Notes under the pieces: model-generated | Told to the model about the DNA's origin: nothing | The model's database searches: none | The model's input: only the letters and a program-made list of their open reading frames with translations | Assembly: GCA_041398785.1 (NCBI GenBank) | Contig: JAWKUA010000012.1 | Span: 167,649-231,648, forward strand | Length of the DNA: 64,000 bases | From: Planctomycetaceae bacterium | GTDB lineage: Bacteria > Planctomycetota > Planctomycetia > Planctomycetales > Planctomycetaceae | Direction of reading: 5' to 3' | Shown: one piece after another, positions 15,729 to 25,863 of the stretch | Numbering within the stretch: the stretch's first letter is position 1 | Layout: each line of letters starts with the position of its first letter | Position numbers and translations under genes: made by a program

Positions 15729-16718
15729 CTACTTCAGCAGATCCTTCACGGTGTCACGTTCTTCGCGCAGTTCGGCGATCGTGGCATCGATTTTAGCCTG
15801 AGCGAAGTCGTTGTGTTTCCGGCCCTGTACGACCGACCAGGTTTTTCCGTCGCTGGTGAGTGGAAAACTGCTGATCAGGCCTTCGTCAACGCCGTAGCTT
15901 CCGTCGCTGCAGACCGCGGCGCTGAATGACTGACCCTGCGGCGTCGGATTCGCGGCCGCGCGGATGGTGTCGATCACGGCGTTGGCGGCTGACGCTGCGC
16001 TGGAAGCTCCCCGAGCTTCAATCACGGCGGCACCGCGTTTCTGAACGGTCGAAATGAAATCACCCTTCAGCCATGCTTCGTCGCCGATGACTTCCGCGAC
16101 CGGTTTGCCGCCGATCTTCGCGTTGTAGAAGTCCGGGTACTGCGTCGCCGAGTGGTTGCCCCAGATCGTCATGTTCGACACGGCAGAGACAGGCTGGCCG
16201 GACTTCTGCGCCAGTTGCGAGACCGCTCGATTCTGGTCAAGCATCGTCATCGCATACCACCGATCGTTGGGAACTTTGGGAGCGTTGTTCATCGCGATCA
16301 GGCAGTTGGTGTTGCACGGATTTCCCACAACGACAACTCGCACGTCCGACGCGGCGGCATTCGAAATTGCCTGGCCGGTGCTGGTGAAGATCGGGCCGTT
16401 GATGCGAATCAGATCGCCTCGTTCCATGCCCTGCTTGCGGGGCACGCTGCCGACGCACAGCACCCAGTTGCAGTCGCCGAAACCGTCTTCCAGATGATCG
16501 CTGTCGGCTTTGACGACACCAGCCAGCGTGGGGAACGCGCAGTCGTCAAGTTCCATCTGGACGCCGTCGAGAGCCTTCATGACCGGCGGCACTTCCACCA
16601 GATGCAGGATCACCGGCTGATTCGGGCCAAACACCTGTCCGGAAGCGATGCGAAACAGAAGTGCGTAACCGATCTGTCCGGCGGCTCCCGTGACGGCAAC
16701 TCGAATGGGCGACGACAT
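15729..16718 (-). CDS. mdh: Malate dehydrogenase
   Basis: A 329-residue NAD-dependent malate dehydrogenase of the cytosolic-like group. The Rossmann glycine motif is GAAGQIG (11-17). Substrate-binding arginines are in VPRKQGMERGDL (R94, R100), the NPCNTN loop is at 133-138, and the proton-relay histidine is H189 in IWGNHSATQYPD. It converts malate to oxaloacetate in the TCA cycle and acts in the cytoplasm. Length and motifs are complete, so it should be functional. It is a single-gene unit upstream of the M50-type gene, separated by about 150 bases. Confidence 0.97.
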   Translation of the reverse strand: MSSPIRVAVTGAAGQIGYALLFRIASGQVFGPNQPVILHLVEVPPVMKALDGVQMELDDCAFPTLAGVVKADSDHLEDGFGDCNWVLCVGSVPRKQGMERGDLIRINGPIFTSTGQAISNAAASDVRVVVVGNPCNTNCLIAMNNAPKVPNDRWYAMTMLDQNRAVSQLAQKSGQPVSAVSNMTIWGNHSATQYPDFYNAKIGGKPVAEVIGDEAWLKGDFISTVQKRGAAVIEARGASSAASAANAVIDTIRAAANPTPQGQSFSAAVCSDGSYGVDEGLISSFPLTSDGKTWSVVQGRKHNDFAQAKIDATIAELREERDTVKDLLK

Positions 16719-16870
16719 TCAACAATCCTTTCGCTTTGGGGCAGGGAAACCGGAATTCCGGAAACTTTGTGATGGTGGAATCGCGGGATTGTAGGCACAT
16801 CCGTCGCCGCGCGCCAAAGTGCGGCCGCGCGAGTCTCACGAACAGAATTTCGTGTTCCCGTCCCTGCTGG

Positions 16871-19069
16871 CTATCGGGAAAATGTCCGCTGCAGCCAGCC
16901 TTGAAGCCGCCGCCACAGAGACACGGAGTCTGTCTGAATGCGCACCCGCCCCGTGCCGAACAGCTGCGTCGCACCAGCTTCTTCGGAAACGATTCGAATC
17001 GTCACCTCATAGACGACCTCCGCCGGGCGGAACTTCGCGCCATTCGGAATTGCAGCAGCCAGACGCGCTGCGACGATTTCCGAAGGCAGCTCATCGGCAG
17101 CGCGCGGAGCGACGCGTTCCACAATCCCGCGCTGAGCACCGGCACCGGTTCCGACGGAAAGGAACTGCAGAGACTGCCCCGGTCTGACGGTGTCCAGTTG
17201 GTATTCCGAAACGAAGGCGGCCACGTGCGATGACGTTTCCGGTTCGCCGACATAACCCAGCAGCGTGCCTCGATTGATCCATGATTGTCGGTTGAGATGT
17301 TCGAGCGGCAGGCCGGACCAGTGTTCGGGCAGGTCGTCATCATCATGCGTCGGCGTTACTCGGGGCGGCAGCAGCGTCCCGCTGATGGAAGAGCGAATCG
17401 AGAGCGCGGCGTACTCGGAATTCACGTTGTCCAGCGTTCCCTGCACTGCCAGCATCGATTCACGCAGCGCCGGGACCAGCGGTGAGCCGGCCGTCTGCGG
17501 ATCGCGAAGTATCGCTTCCAGCCGGAGCCGGCTTTCTTTCAATTCGGCCTGCAATTGCTGCTGACGCTGCTGCAGGTCCGGATTGCGGAACTCCGCCAGC
17601 ACGTCTCCGGCCTGCACGGTGTCGCCGTAGTTGGCAGCAGCGAAAACCTGTCCCGGCAGAGAGGCGTACACCGGCACCGCGTCCGGTAACACGATCGCCG
17701 GCGCAATCACCGAATGAGGCAGCGGGATCGCCGCCAGAGCGATCAACACCGGCAGCGCCAGCAGTATTCGTCGCTTCGCGGAAGAACGGAATCCGCGCGT
17801 GCGGTGGTGGCCGATCAAAGCGCCAGAAAACGCGGCAACCGGAGTGACAATAAACGCGAACAGCACCGCGACGGAGATCCCTGCGGTGACCACCCGCAGA
17901 TTCCATTCGCGACCGACGGTCTGCAGCAGCTTCAGAATCGCGATCGTTAATACCGTTCGATAGAGCAGTGACAGCACTCCATAGCTCAGCAGGAAACCGT
18001 GACGGTCGTCAGCCGGTTCGTCGCTGCCCATTTCCCCGGCAGTCAATAATCGCTGAAAAAATGCCTGCACCGTCGCGGACGCTCGCTGGCCGAGATTCGG
18101 CAGATTCATCCAGTCCGACAGCAGGAAGTATCCGTCAAATCTCAGCAGCGGATTGCCGTTGAACAGCACGGTATTGACCGAACACACAATCATTGTGTTC
18201 AGCAGCACAGTTCTTGTCAGTCCCGGCGCAGCGAAGAACCACAGAATCGTGCAGACGGACGCCAGCACCAGTTCGACGACCAGACCGGCAGCCGTCACCA
18301 GCAGCCGCTGACGTCGAGGCAACAGCCAGGCGTCGGTGACGTTTGTGTAAAGCACGGGAGTCATCACCAGCAGCATGATGCCCGCTTCATGGCATTCGGC
18401 CCCGAAGTGCCGGCATGTGAAAGCATGACCCGCTTCGTGCAGCACTTTGACGATAACAAACACCAGCAGCATCAACGGCAGATTCGCCGGCCCCAACAGC
18501 GTGCCGATATGTGGAAACGAATCTGTGATTTCGTCGAATCGCAGCACAACAAGGACAGCGGCGATCGCGGTGACAGAAATCATCACAGCAACCGCCGCCG
18601 GCTGAAACAGCGGTTGCACGACCGGCATCACAGCGTCCAGCAGTCGTGTCGGATTCAGCAGCGGAATCCGCAGCCGCAGCAGTTGCAGCACCGGCTTCAC
18701 GACAGCACTGACCAGTGCGGCTGTCGTTGCGGATGCTGTTTTTGTCGTGGATGCTGTTTTCGTAAAGGATGGCGGTGCGGCTGACGCGGAAACCGTGGAT
18801 CGCAGCAACTGCCGAGCCGCAAGGTGCCTCAGAAACCCGCTCAGTTCTTCAATCGAAATCCCTTCGCCGAGTCTGGTGACGTGCTGCAGCAATCGCGACG
18901 CGGTCACCCTTCCGTCCAACTGGTTGAAGATATTGAATTCCAGGTCGTTCAGAACGACGTATTCCAGCGTCAGCGGATCCTTCAGCACCCATCCCTCTGA
19001 TTCATGGCGTCGCACGATCAAATCCGATCGTTTGCGCCAGGGAATTGGATGTATGGGACGTTCATTCAT
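16871..19069 (-). CDS. M50-type membrane metalloprotease with PqqD-like N-terminus and HlyD-like C-terminus
   Basis: A 732-residue protein. Residues 20-92 resemble a PqqD-type winged domain ('WVLKDPLTLEYVVLND..FNIFNQLDG'). A membrane core follows, with the zinc motif HEAGH (211-215) and a downstream 'NPLLRFDGYFLLSDW' motif supplying the third ligand, as in site-2 protease/YydH-like families. The C-terminal ~300 residues are soluble with a lipoyl/HlyD-like hairpin ('GQVFAAANYGDTVQAGDVLAEFRNPDLQQRQQQL') and beta domain ('PRVTP...GTLLGYV...AAFVSEYQLDTVRPGQSLQF'). Such proteins often accompany secretion or peptide-maturation systems, but no peptide or radical-SAM gene is adjacent. The start at 19069 (MNERP) was preferred over 19090 because the family begins there. 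Confidence 0.85.
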   Translation of the reverse strand: MNERPIHPIPWRKRSDLIVRRHESEGWVLKDPLTLEYVVLNDLEFNIFNQLDGRVTASRLLQHVTRLGEGISIEELSGFLRHLAARQLLRSTVSASAAPPSFTKTASTTKTASATTAALVSAVVKPVLQLLRLRIPLLNPTRLLDAVMPVVQPLFQPAAVAVMISVTAIAAVLVVLRFDEITDSFPHIGTLLGPANLPLMLLVFVIVKVLHEAGHAFTCRHFGAECHEAGIMLLVMTPVLYTNVTDAWLLPRRQRLLVTAAGLVVELVLASVCTILWFFAAPGLTRTVLLNTMIVCSVNTVLFNGNPLLRFDGYFLLSDWMNLPNLGQRASATVQAFFQRLLTAGEMGSDEPADDRHGFLLSYGVLSLLYRTVLTIAILKLLQTVGREWNLRVVTAGISVAVLFAFIVTPVAAFSGALIGHHRTRGFRSSAKRRILLALPVLIALAAIPLPHSVIAPAIVLPDAVPVYASLPGQVFAAANYGDTVQAGDVLAEFRNPDLQQRQQQLQAELKESRLRLEAILRDPQTAGSPLVPALRESMLAVQGTLDNVNSEYAALSIRSSISGTLLPPRVTPTHDDDDLPEHWSGLPLEHLNRQSWINRGTLLGYVGEPETSSHVAAFVSEYQLDTVRPGQSLQFLSVGTGAGAQRGIVERVAPRAADELPSEIVAARLAAAIPNGAKFRPAEVVYEVTIRIVSEEAGATQLFGTGRVRIQTDSVSLWRRLQGWLQRTFSR

Positions 19070-19192
19070 GATTCGACACGTCGATAACACACGGCTCAGC
19101 GTGAACGCACGCCGCTGGCAGGATTCAGTGTACCAGCGCCGTCCCCCGGGTCAGGTCGTGTGCCGCTGTGCCAATGTCTTAAATGTTGGATG

Positions 19193-19260
19193 GCACCGGC
19201 ACAAGCACCGGCACAAGGCGGATGGCACCGGCACAAGGCGCGGCACCGGCACAAGGCGCG
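19193..19260. repeat. Short tandem repeat of GCACCGGCACAA
   Basis: Four copies of the 12-mer GCACCGGCACAA start at 19193, 19205, 19225 and 19243, with spacers related to GGCGGATG or GGCGCG. It belongs to the 548-bp non-coding gap 19070-19617 between the M50-type gene and guaA. The upstream stretch 19150-19180 (GGGTCAGGTCGTGTGCCGCTGTGCC) resembles the left half of the 120-bp palindromes. Confidence 0.75.
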
Positions 19261-19280
19261 ACACACGTTGATGGGCGATT

Positions 19281-19505
19281 AAGGCCCAACGGGCCGGTCG
19301 TTCGTCCAGCCTGGGACGACGTCCCAGGAAACGGGTGCGACCGTAACCAAAGGCCCAACGGGCCGGCAGTTCGATTTGTCTTCGTGAGGCGGTTTGTCGG
19401 CGGAATGGTGTGGGCGAATCTCACGTGTCGAATGGACGCCTCAACGTGGCGTGGATTACCCGGGGCGATGCCGCAGGCTGGGAGAACTGCCGGCCCGCTG
19501 GGCCT
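19281..19505. repeat. Three copies of the AAGGCCCAACGGGCCGG dispersed repeat
   Basis: Copy 1 at 19281-19328 is AAGGCCCAACGGGCCGG, then GTTC and a CCTGGGAC-GA-CGTCCCAGG hairpin. Copy 2 at 19350-19372 keeps only the first half. Copy 3 at 19458-19505 is inverted (CCGGGGCGATGCCGCAGGCTGG then GAACTGCCGGCCCGCTGGGCCT). Between 19527 and 19595 there follow two units of a GCCTGCGCGGGAATGACGG-type repeat. Repeats of this kind are common between planctomycete genes. No gene was found here. Confidence 0.75.
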
Positions 19506-19526
19506 GAACTGCGACTTGACGGCTGG

Positions 19527-19595
19527 GTTCTCGCCTGCGCGGGAATGACGGGAATCGCGAGACTGCGTTCCCGCCTGCATGGGAATGACGGAAAT
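19527..19595. repeat. Two units of the CGCCTGCGCGGGAATGACG repeat
   Basis: Two ~30-bp units, TCGCCTGCGCGGGAATGACG and CCGCCTGCATGGGAATGACG, stand in direct orientation just after the guaA stop on the other strand. The same sequence type, reversed, occurs near 13667-13700. This motif is a widely dispersed intergenic repeat in many bacterial genomes. Confidence 0.65.
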
Positions 19596-19617
19596 CTGTC
19601 CCACGCGCCAAACTCAG

Positions 19618-21213
<1,596 letters not shown>

Positions 21214-21399
21214 CGTGTTTCTGCTGTCGCCGAGTTTGGAAAAACGCGGCAGCTTAGCACACGACAGGCGATTCTCAACGCCGGTTCTTCAACTGATCTT
21301 GGCCCGAATTTACCGTCGGCGGTAGAATGCCGGCGTCGCGTCAGGGATGACAGTACGCGACGTTCGAAAGTTTCAGCGGCGAAAAGCAGGAGGCGAGTC

Positions 21400-22260
21400 G
21401 TGAGGCACGTAGCAATCATCGGATCGGACACCGTTGTCGGCCATGCACTGGCGACGCAACTGGAAAAGTCCTGCCGGATCACGTCGCAAACCCTGCGGCC
21501 CGGATCCCTGCCGGGAGCTGGGGCGAGCGGCATCGGACCGCATGATTCCGGATACTTTGAAGCCGGTGCCGACTGTGTGGTCTTCTGCGGTGAAGCATCC
21601 CGATCATCGTGGGATCCGGAATTCGGAGACCTGTCGACGGACGAACACCACATTCCGTCCTGTGCGTCCGCCGCGGCCGAAAGCGGGATACCGCTGATCT
21701 TCATTTCCAGTGACGCCGTGTTTCGCGGACCGTGGATGTTTCACGACGAATCATGTGACGCCTTCGATGGAACACGCGTCGCCGTGCGCCTGCTTGAACT
21801 GGAACGCTGTGTTCTGAGTGCCGGTTCGAATCTTGTTGTTCGCACGAACGCGATCGGCTCAACAGGACACGGTGATACCTTTCTGGACAGCATCGTCGAC
21901 GCGGCTTTGACCCTGCAGCCGTGCGAACTGAATTCGACGACATGGTCGACTCCGATTTCCGCGGCTCTGCTGGCGGCGATGTTTCCCAAACTGCTGAAGC
22001 ATCGCCTGACCGGACTGCTGCACCTGTCCGGGGCGGAACGAGTTTCGCCGTGGAGTTTCGCGGGTCACCTGGCTGCCGAAATGGGCAGCCACCGAAGTCT
22101 GTTTCCACCGGCGACCGACGCGATTCACCGCACGGAACGGTCGCTGCACTGTGCTCGTGCCAGACAAGACCTGTCGCTTCGCATGCCCGCGATGAAGCAA
22201 ACACTGGACGCACTGGTCGACTGTATGCAGATCGGGCTGCCCGAGTTGATCGCCGCCTGA
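21400..22260 (+). CDS. RmlD-like NAD(P)-dependent sugar-nucleotide reductase (divergent)
   Basis: A 286-residue protein with a GTG start; AGGAGG lies 8 bases upstream. The N-terminus is a Rossmann motif with GSDTVVGHAL instead of the canonical GxxGxxG. Segments 'GIPLIFISSDAVFRG' and 'TPISAALLAAMFPKLLKHRLTGLLHLSGAERVSPWSFA' match RmlD (dTDP-4-dehydrorhamnose reductase)-type proteins. The YxxxK catalytic pair is not clear: the usual Tyr position reads 'FDGTRVAVRLLELE'. It may therefore be a non-catalytic or altered relative. Its 3' neighbour is convergent and no sugar-nucleotide cluster surrounds it. Confidence 0.75.
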   Translation: MRHVAIIGSDTVVGHALATQLEKSCRITSQTLRPGSLPGAGASGIGPHDSGYFEAGADCVVFCGEASRSSWDPEFGDLSTDEHHIPSCASAAAESGIPLIFISSDAVFRGPWMFHDESCDAFDGTRVAVRLLELERCVLSAGSNLVVRTNAIGSTGHGDTFLDSIVDAALTLQPCELNSTTWSTPISAALLAAMFPKLLKHRLTGLLHLSGAERVSPWSFAGHLAAEMGSHRSLFPPATDAIHRTERSLHCARARQDLSLRMPAMKQTLDALVDCMQIGLPELIAA

Positions 22261-22330
22261 ATCGACTGCTTCGGAATGCAATTTCTTCGAAGATGTGGCA
22301 TCCGGTGCCCGGATCCCGCAGAGAACGCGG

Positions 22331-25024
22331 CTATCGTGCTGCCTGGATCACCTGAATCTGCGGGCGAATCTTTTCGCGGCGAGCTTCCACGACAGCTTCC
22401 GCTCGATTGAATTCCGCTTCCGCCGCGGGCAGCTTTGCCTGAGCGTCCGTCAACTGCTGTTCCAGCGGAGCGATTGCCGCCATGAGCTGCGGAATCGCCT
22501 GCTGATTTTCCAGGATTTTCTGCTGAGTCGCGGTGATCTTCTCTGCAGCGGCCTGGATGGCTGACTTCGTGGCCTGGATGGCTGCATCCGTTTCCGCCAC
22601 GAGCTGTTTCCGCTGAGCCAATTGCTGTTGCTGACCGGCGACGGCTTTCGCGAGCGCTTCGGCCGATTGTTTGATGTCTTCGTCGTTCGGCAGAACCGCT
22701 GCCGCCTGGTTGATCTGCTTGACGGCGGCCTGCAGTGCAGGAACGGCCTGTTCGTGCTTTGCAGCCTGTTCCGCCTGAACGACTTTTTGCTGTTCCGTGG
22801 CTGCCAGTTTTGCGGTCAGCGCATCGCTGTTCTGCTTCGCATCCGCGATCGCAGCTTCACCGGTGGAGATCGCCCGCTGAGTTTCTTCGAACTGTTGCTG
22901 TGCTGTCTTGAGCGCGGCTTCCGCTTCAAGTGCGGCCATGCGCGCCTGTTGCAGCGTGTCCCGCTGCTGTCGGAGAACATCCAGTTCGTCGCGCAGCGCG
23001 ATGTACTGGTTCCACTTTTCGATCTCCGCCTGGCCGTCGCTGAGTAACTTCTGAGCGGCACTGTCGGCGGTCTGCGCGGCGGCGAGTTTTTCATCGAGCG
23101 GTGCGAGTGCTGCGGTGAGCTGTTCGACCGTTGACGCAGTCGCGGCGGCCTGCTGTTCGGCCTGCTGAACGCTTTGAGTGATCGACGCAGCGGACTTCTG
23201 GTGTTCCGTAAGTGCGACGGATGCCGTTTCCAGGCCTGCTTCCGTCTGCTGCAGTTCCGTATTGCGGGCTTCCGTCTGCGTCTTGAGTTGTTCGGCAACG
23301 GCCTTGAGTTGTTCATCGGCCGGAATCAGTTCTGACGCCTTGCCGGCCGTTTCCGCGGCGGCGGTCAGATCCGGAATGGCTTTTTTCAGGGCCGCGATGC
23401 GTTCCTGACTGGTTGTGATTTGCTGTTGAACGGTGGTGATCTGCTGCTGAACATTCTTTAGCGAAGTCTGCTGTTCCGCCAGCGCGGTCTGCGCTGCCGT
23501 ATGTGCCTGCCTGGCGGATTCAATCTGCTGAGCGTGGCTGTTTCGCTCTGCGGTTGCCGCGGCGACGGCCTGCTGTGTCTCCGACTGTTGTTGATTCAAT
23601 TCCGGCAGTCGTCCTTCCGCCGCCTGCAGCCGGTCTTCCAGCGCCGGCGGGTTCGTCGTCAGGTTGCCAATCCGAGCTCCGTCGGCGGCATTCCAGACGC
23701 GGATTTCTCCCGTCCAGTCGCCGGCAATGACGCGGTTGGATTCGTCGCAGTGAGTCACCTGCAGGGCCAGATCTCCCAGCGCTTCGAAGGCGAGCAACTG
23801 GGCTCCGTTCTGATCCCAGAGTTTCGCGACGTTGTCACGACCGCAGGTGACGAGGCGCCCATCGCGGCAGAATTCCAGGCCAGTGACGCCGCCGCCGTGA
23901 GCGTCCCAGGACTTGATGTTGCCGCCGGCTTCCATTTCCCACAGCTTGACGCTGCGATCCTCGCTGGCGGAGGCCAGAACATTGCTGTCGATCCGCCAAC
24001 TGAGAGCATTGATGCCTCCCTTGTGCCCGGCCAGATTCAGGTATTCACGGCCGGTGAACGCTTCCCACACGAACAAGCCGCCGGCACGGTCCGCCGTGGC
24101 CAGCAATACACCGTCCGGACTGAATTCCAGCGAATGGATCCAGTCCGTGTGTTTCGTCACTTCGTAGGCCAGTTCGCCGGTCTGAGTGCTGTAGACTCGC
24201 ACGACTTTTCCCGGTCCGCCGAGCGCCACGAACATCTGGTCGGAACTGATGTCCGCGGCCAGAACTTCGTCGAGTTCGTCACCGACTTCGATCACACGTT
24301 CGCCGGTCCTGATATTCCAGACGACAGCCAGACCCTTTGAGGCACCGTGTCCTCCGCCAGCCAGCAGCAGTGCTCCGTTACGGCTGAACTTCAATACCCG
24401 CGCCTGGCCTTCGGGGAATGGAAGGACTCCCAGCGGTTCCAGCGTCTCGCTGCTGAACAGAATGACCTGCTTCTGTCCGGCGACAGCAACCAGTTTAGCC
24501 CACGGGCTGGTGGCCAATGCGGGTACCGCCGTTGTTGCCGACGTATGGACAACCGGCGCCAGATTCAGGACATCCGGCATCGGCGGCGGGCCTTCCGGTC
24601 GAGTGTCCGCGGCGCCGTCGATCGCCAGACTGACAGCCGGCTTCTTCGGCAGCATGACTTTGCTGGAGGCCGTTTCCGGCGCGCCGGTGTCGATCCATTT
24701 GCGAATCGTGGCCAGCATGTCATCCGGCAGCCGATCCGATTCCGGCGGCATGTAGGGTTCCAGGTCATGATTGATCAGGCTGAACAGATAGCTGTCGCCC
24801 GCGCTGCCCGGTGTGACTGCCGCACCGGAGGCTCCGCCCTGCATCAGCGTCGTGTACGTCGACAGGTCCAGGTCGGATGTCTTTTTGTTGGTGCTGTGGC
24901 AACTGAAGCACTTCTGCCGCAGGATCGGCTTGACGTGGTCTTCGTAGTTGACCTTGTCATCGGCCGTTGCCGTGCATGCGAACCCGGCGAACAGAAGCAG
25001 CGTGATGTTTCGGATGGGGATCAT
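22331..25024 (-). CDS. Cytochrome c domain / WD40 propeller / coiled-coil fusion protein
   Basis: An 897-residue secreted protein. A signal peptide (residues 1-21) is followed by a planctomycete cytochrome-c-type domain with heme motif C39-FS-C42-H43 and a 'PYMPPESDRLP' axial-ligand region, then a seven-bladed WD40 propeller (about 165-480, for example 'HTDWIHSLEFSPDGVLLATADRAGGLFVWEA'). The C-terminal ~400 residues are a long Gln/Ala/Glu-rich coiled coil. Such fusions occur almost only in Planctomycetota. It is the last gene of a co-oriented set running from the DUF1501 gene (32375) to here. The role in electron transfer or scaffolding is inference. Confidence 0.9.
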   Translation of the reverse strand: MIPIRNITLLLFAGFACTATADDKVNYEDHVKPILRQKCFSCHSTNKKTSDLDLSTYTTLMQGGASGAAVTPGSAGDSYLFSLINHDLEPYMPPESDRLPDDMLATIRKWIDTGAPETASSKVMLPKKPAVSLAIDGAADTRPEGPPPMPDVLNLAPVVHTSATTAVPALATSPWAKLVAVAGQKQVILFSSETLEPLGVLPFPEGQARVLKFSRNGALLLAGGGHGASKGLAVVWNIRTGERVIEVGDELDEVLAADISSDQMFVALGGPGKVVRVYSTQTGELAYEVTKHTDWIHSLEFSPDGVLLATADRAGGLFVWEAFTGREYLNLAGHKGGINALSWRIDSNVLASASEDRSVKLWEMEAGGNIKSWDAHGGGVTGLEFCRDGRLVTCGRDNVAKLWDQNGAQLLAFEALGDLALQVTHCDESNRVIAGDWTGEIRVWNAADGARIGNLTTNPPALEDRLQAAEGRLPELNQQQSETQQAVAAATAERNSHAQQIESARQAHTAAQTALAEQQTSLKNVQQQITTVQQQITTSQERIAALKKAIPDLTAAAETAGKASELIPADEQLKAVAEQLKTQTEARNTELQQTEAGLETASVALTEHQKSAASITQSVQQAEQQAAATASTVEQLTAALAPLDEKLAAAQTADSAAQKLLSDGQAEIEKWNQYIALRDELDVLRQQRDTLQQARMAALEAEAALKTAQQQFEETQRAISTGEAAIADAKQNSDALTAKLAATEQQKVVQAEQAAKHEQAVPALQAAVKQINQAAAVLPNDEDIKQSAEALAKAVAGQQQQLAQRKQLVAETDAAIQATKSAIQAAAEKITATQQKILENQQAIPQLMAAIAPLEQQLTDAQAKLPAAEAEFNRAEAVVEARREKIRPQIQVIQAAR

Positions 25025-25158
25025 AATTGGCTCAGAGAGGTTTGAGGCTCTCGGGATCGAAAAGGTTATTTCGCCGGTTTTCCTTTGTGCGCGATTGGCC
25101 CGGGATTGACGACTACTTTCCCACTGGCCAACTCCAACTGGAGTGTCGTTGGCGGGAG

Positions 25159-25608
25159 TCAGTAGAATCCGCGGTTGTTGTATCCGAGATAGAAGACGCT
25201 GACATAGGCGGGCGATGTATCCGCCGAGTACCTGGCGACAACCTTGGTGATGCCATCGTAGACAGTGTAATCGGTACCAAGAGATTCATCGTGAATTGTC
25301 TTTGGTTCGGGGTATTCAATCGTGCTCCTGATCGGCTGCAGACTCGCGTCCAGGAGTGCAAGTTTCAACGGACGCAGGTATGGGTGTTCTTGCTGCGAAT
25401 AGATCTCAATCTGGTCCGCAATTGTTAGCTGAATTTCAATAGTGCGTTCATTCTTCGATTCCGTTGTTCGTGATTTTGCCGCGAGGACTACGGGTTCCGG
25501 TGTCTCGTTTTTCCGGATGTGATTCCCGTCAACGACCTTTTCATCAGCGACGGCTGCGGCTCCAATTCCGCCAACCAGCAGAAGAGTGAGTGTTCGGAGT
25601 TGATTCAT
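25159..25608 (-). CDS. Small secreted protein, possibly DsbD-alpha-like
   Basis: A 149-residue protein from the ATG at 25608; the frame extends to 25767, but the signal peptide (RTLTLLLVGGIGAAAVADE) begins at this Met. The mature part reads 'IEIQLTIADQIEIYSQQEHPYLRPLKLALLDASLQPI', then 'STIEYPEPKTIHDESLGTDYTVYDGITKVVARYS'. This order (steep beta strand, Tyr/Pro-rich loop, YPEPK, YxVYDG) recalls the N-terminal alpha domain of DsbD. No redox cysteines are present, so it would not transfer disulfides. Family assignment is tentative. It lies between the WD40/cytochrome gene and the DUF1549/1553 gene on the same strand. Confidence 0.6.
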   Translation of the reverse strand: MNQLRTLTLLLVGGIGAAAVADEKVVDGNHIRKNETPEPVVLAAKSRTTESKNERTIEIQLTIADQIEIYSQQEHPYLRPLKLALLDASLQPIRSTIEYPEPKTIHDESLGTDYTVYDGITKVVARYSADTSPAYVSVFYLGYNNRGFY

Positions 25609-25680
25609 GACTAGCTCCGCGAGGTTGTGGGCACTCAGGGAATTGAGTTCTAAACGCCGGAGGAGCGATCCTCTATTAGG

Positions 25681-25827
25681 ACCGGGCGTCAGCCCGGTGT
25701 TTCGTCGGCGATGTTCAAAGCTCCGGGAGGGGTGGCATGATTTGGTGGTTCGACGTCGTTGTGTCACATCGTCGGGCAGAGTGTCTGTTCTCGATTGTTC
25801 ACCGGGGCTGACGTCTGACGTCCGGTG
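25681..25827. repeat. ACCGGGC-type hairpins in the gap before the small secreted protein gene
   Basis: ACCGGGC/GCCCGGT with a 4-base loop (25681-25698) and CACCGG/CCGGTG around a GACGTCTGACG centre (25800-25827). Both look like members of the ACCGGGCNGACGCCCGGT repeat class frequent between planctomycete genes. Neither has a T-tract. A role as terminator for the DUF1549/1553 gene that ends at 25864 is possible but unproved. Confidence 0.5.
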
Positions 25828-25863
25828 CCTATGAAAGGGTCGTCCGTTCGAGACTGAGCTACA

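Noticed and set aside
19193..19260. CRISPR-like array
   Set aside because: Units are 12 bp with spacers of 0-8 bp and no cas genes; it is a small tandem repeat.
22300..22314. ATCCGG-TGC-CCGGAT hairpin between two convergent genes as a terminator
   Set aside because: Only a 6-bp stem and no T-tract on either strand.
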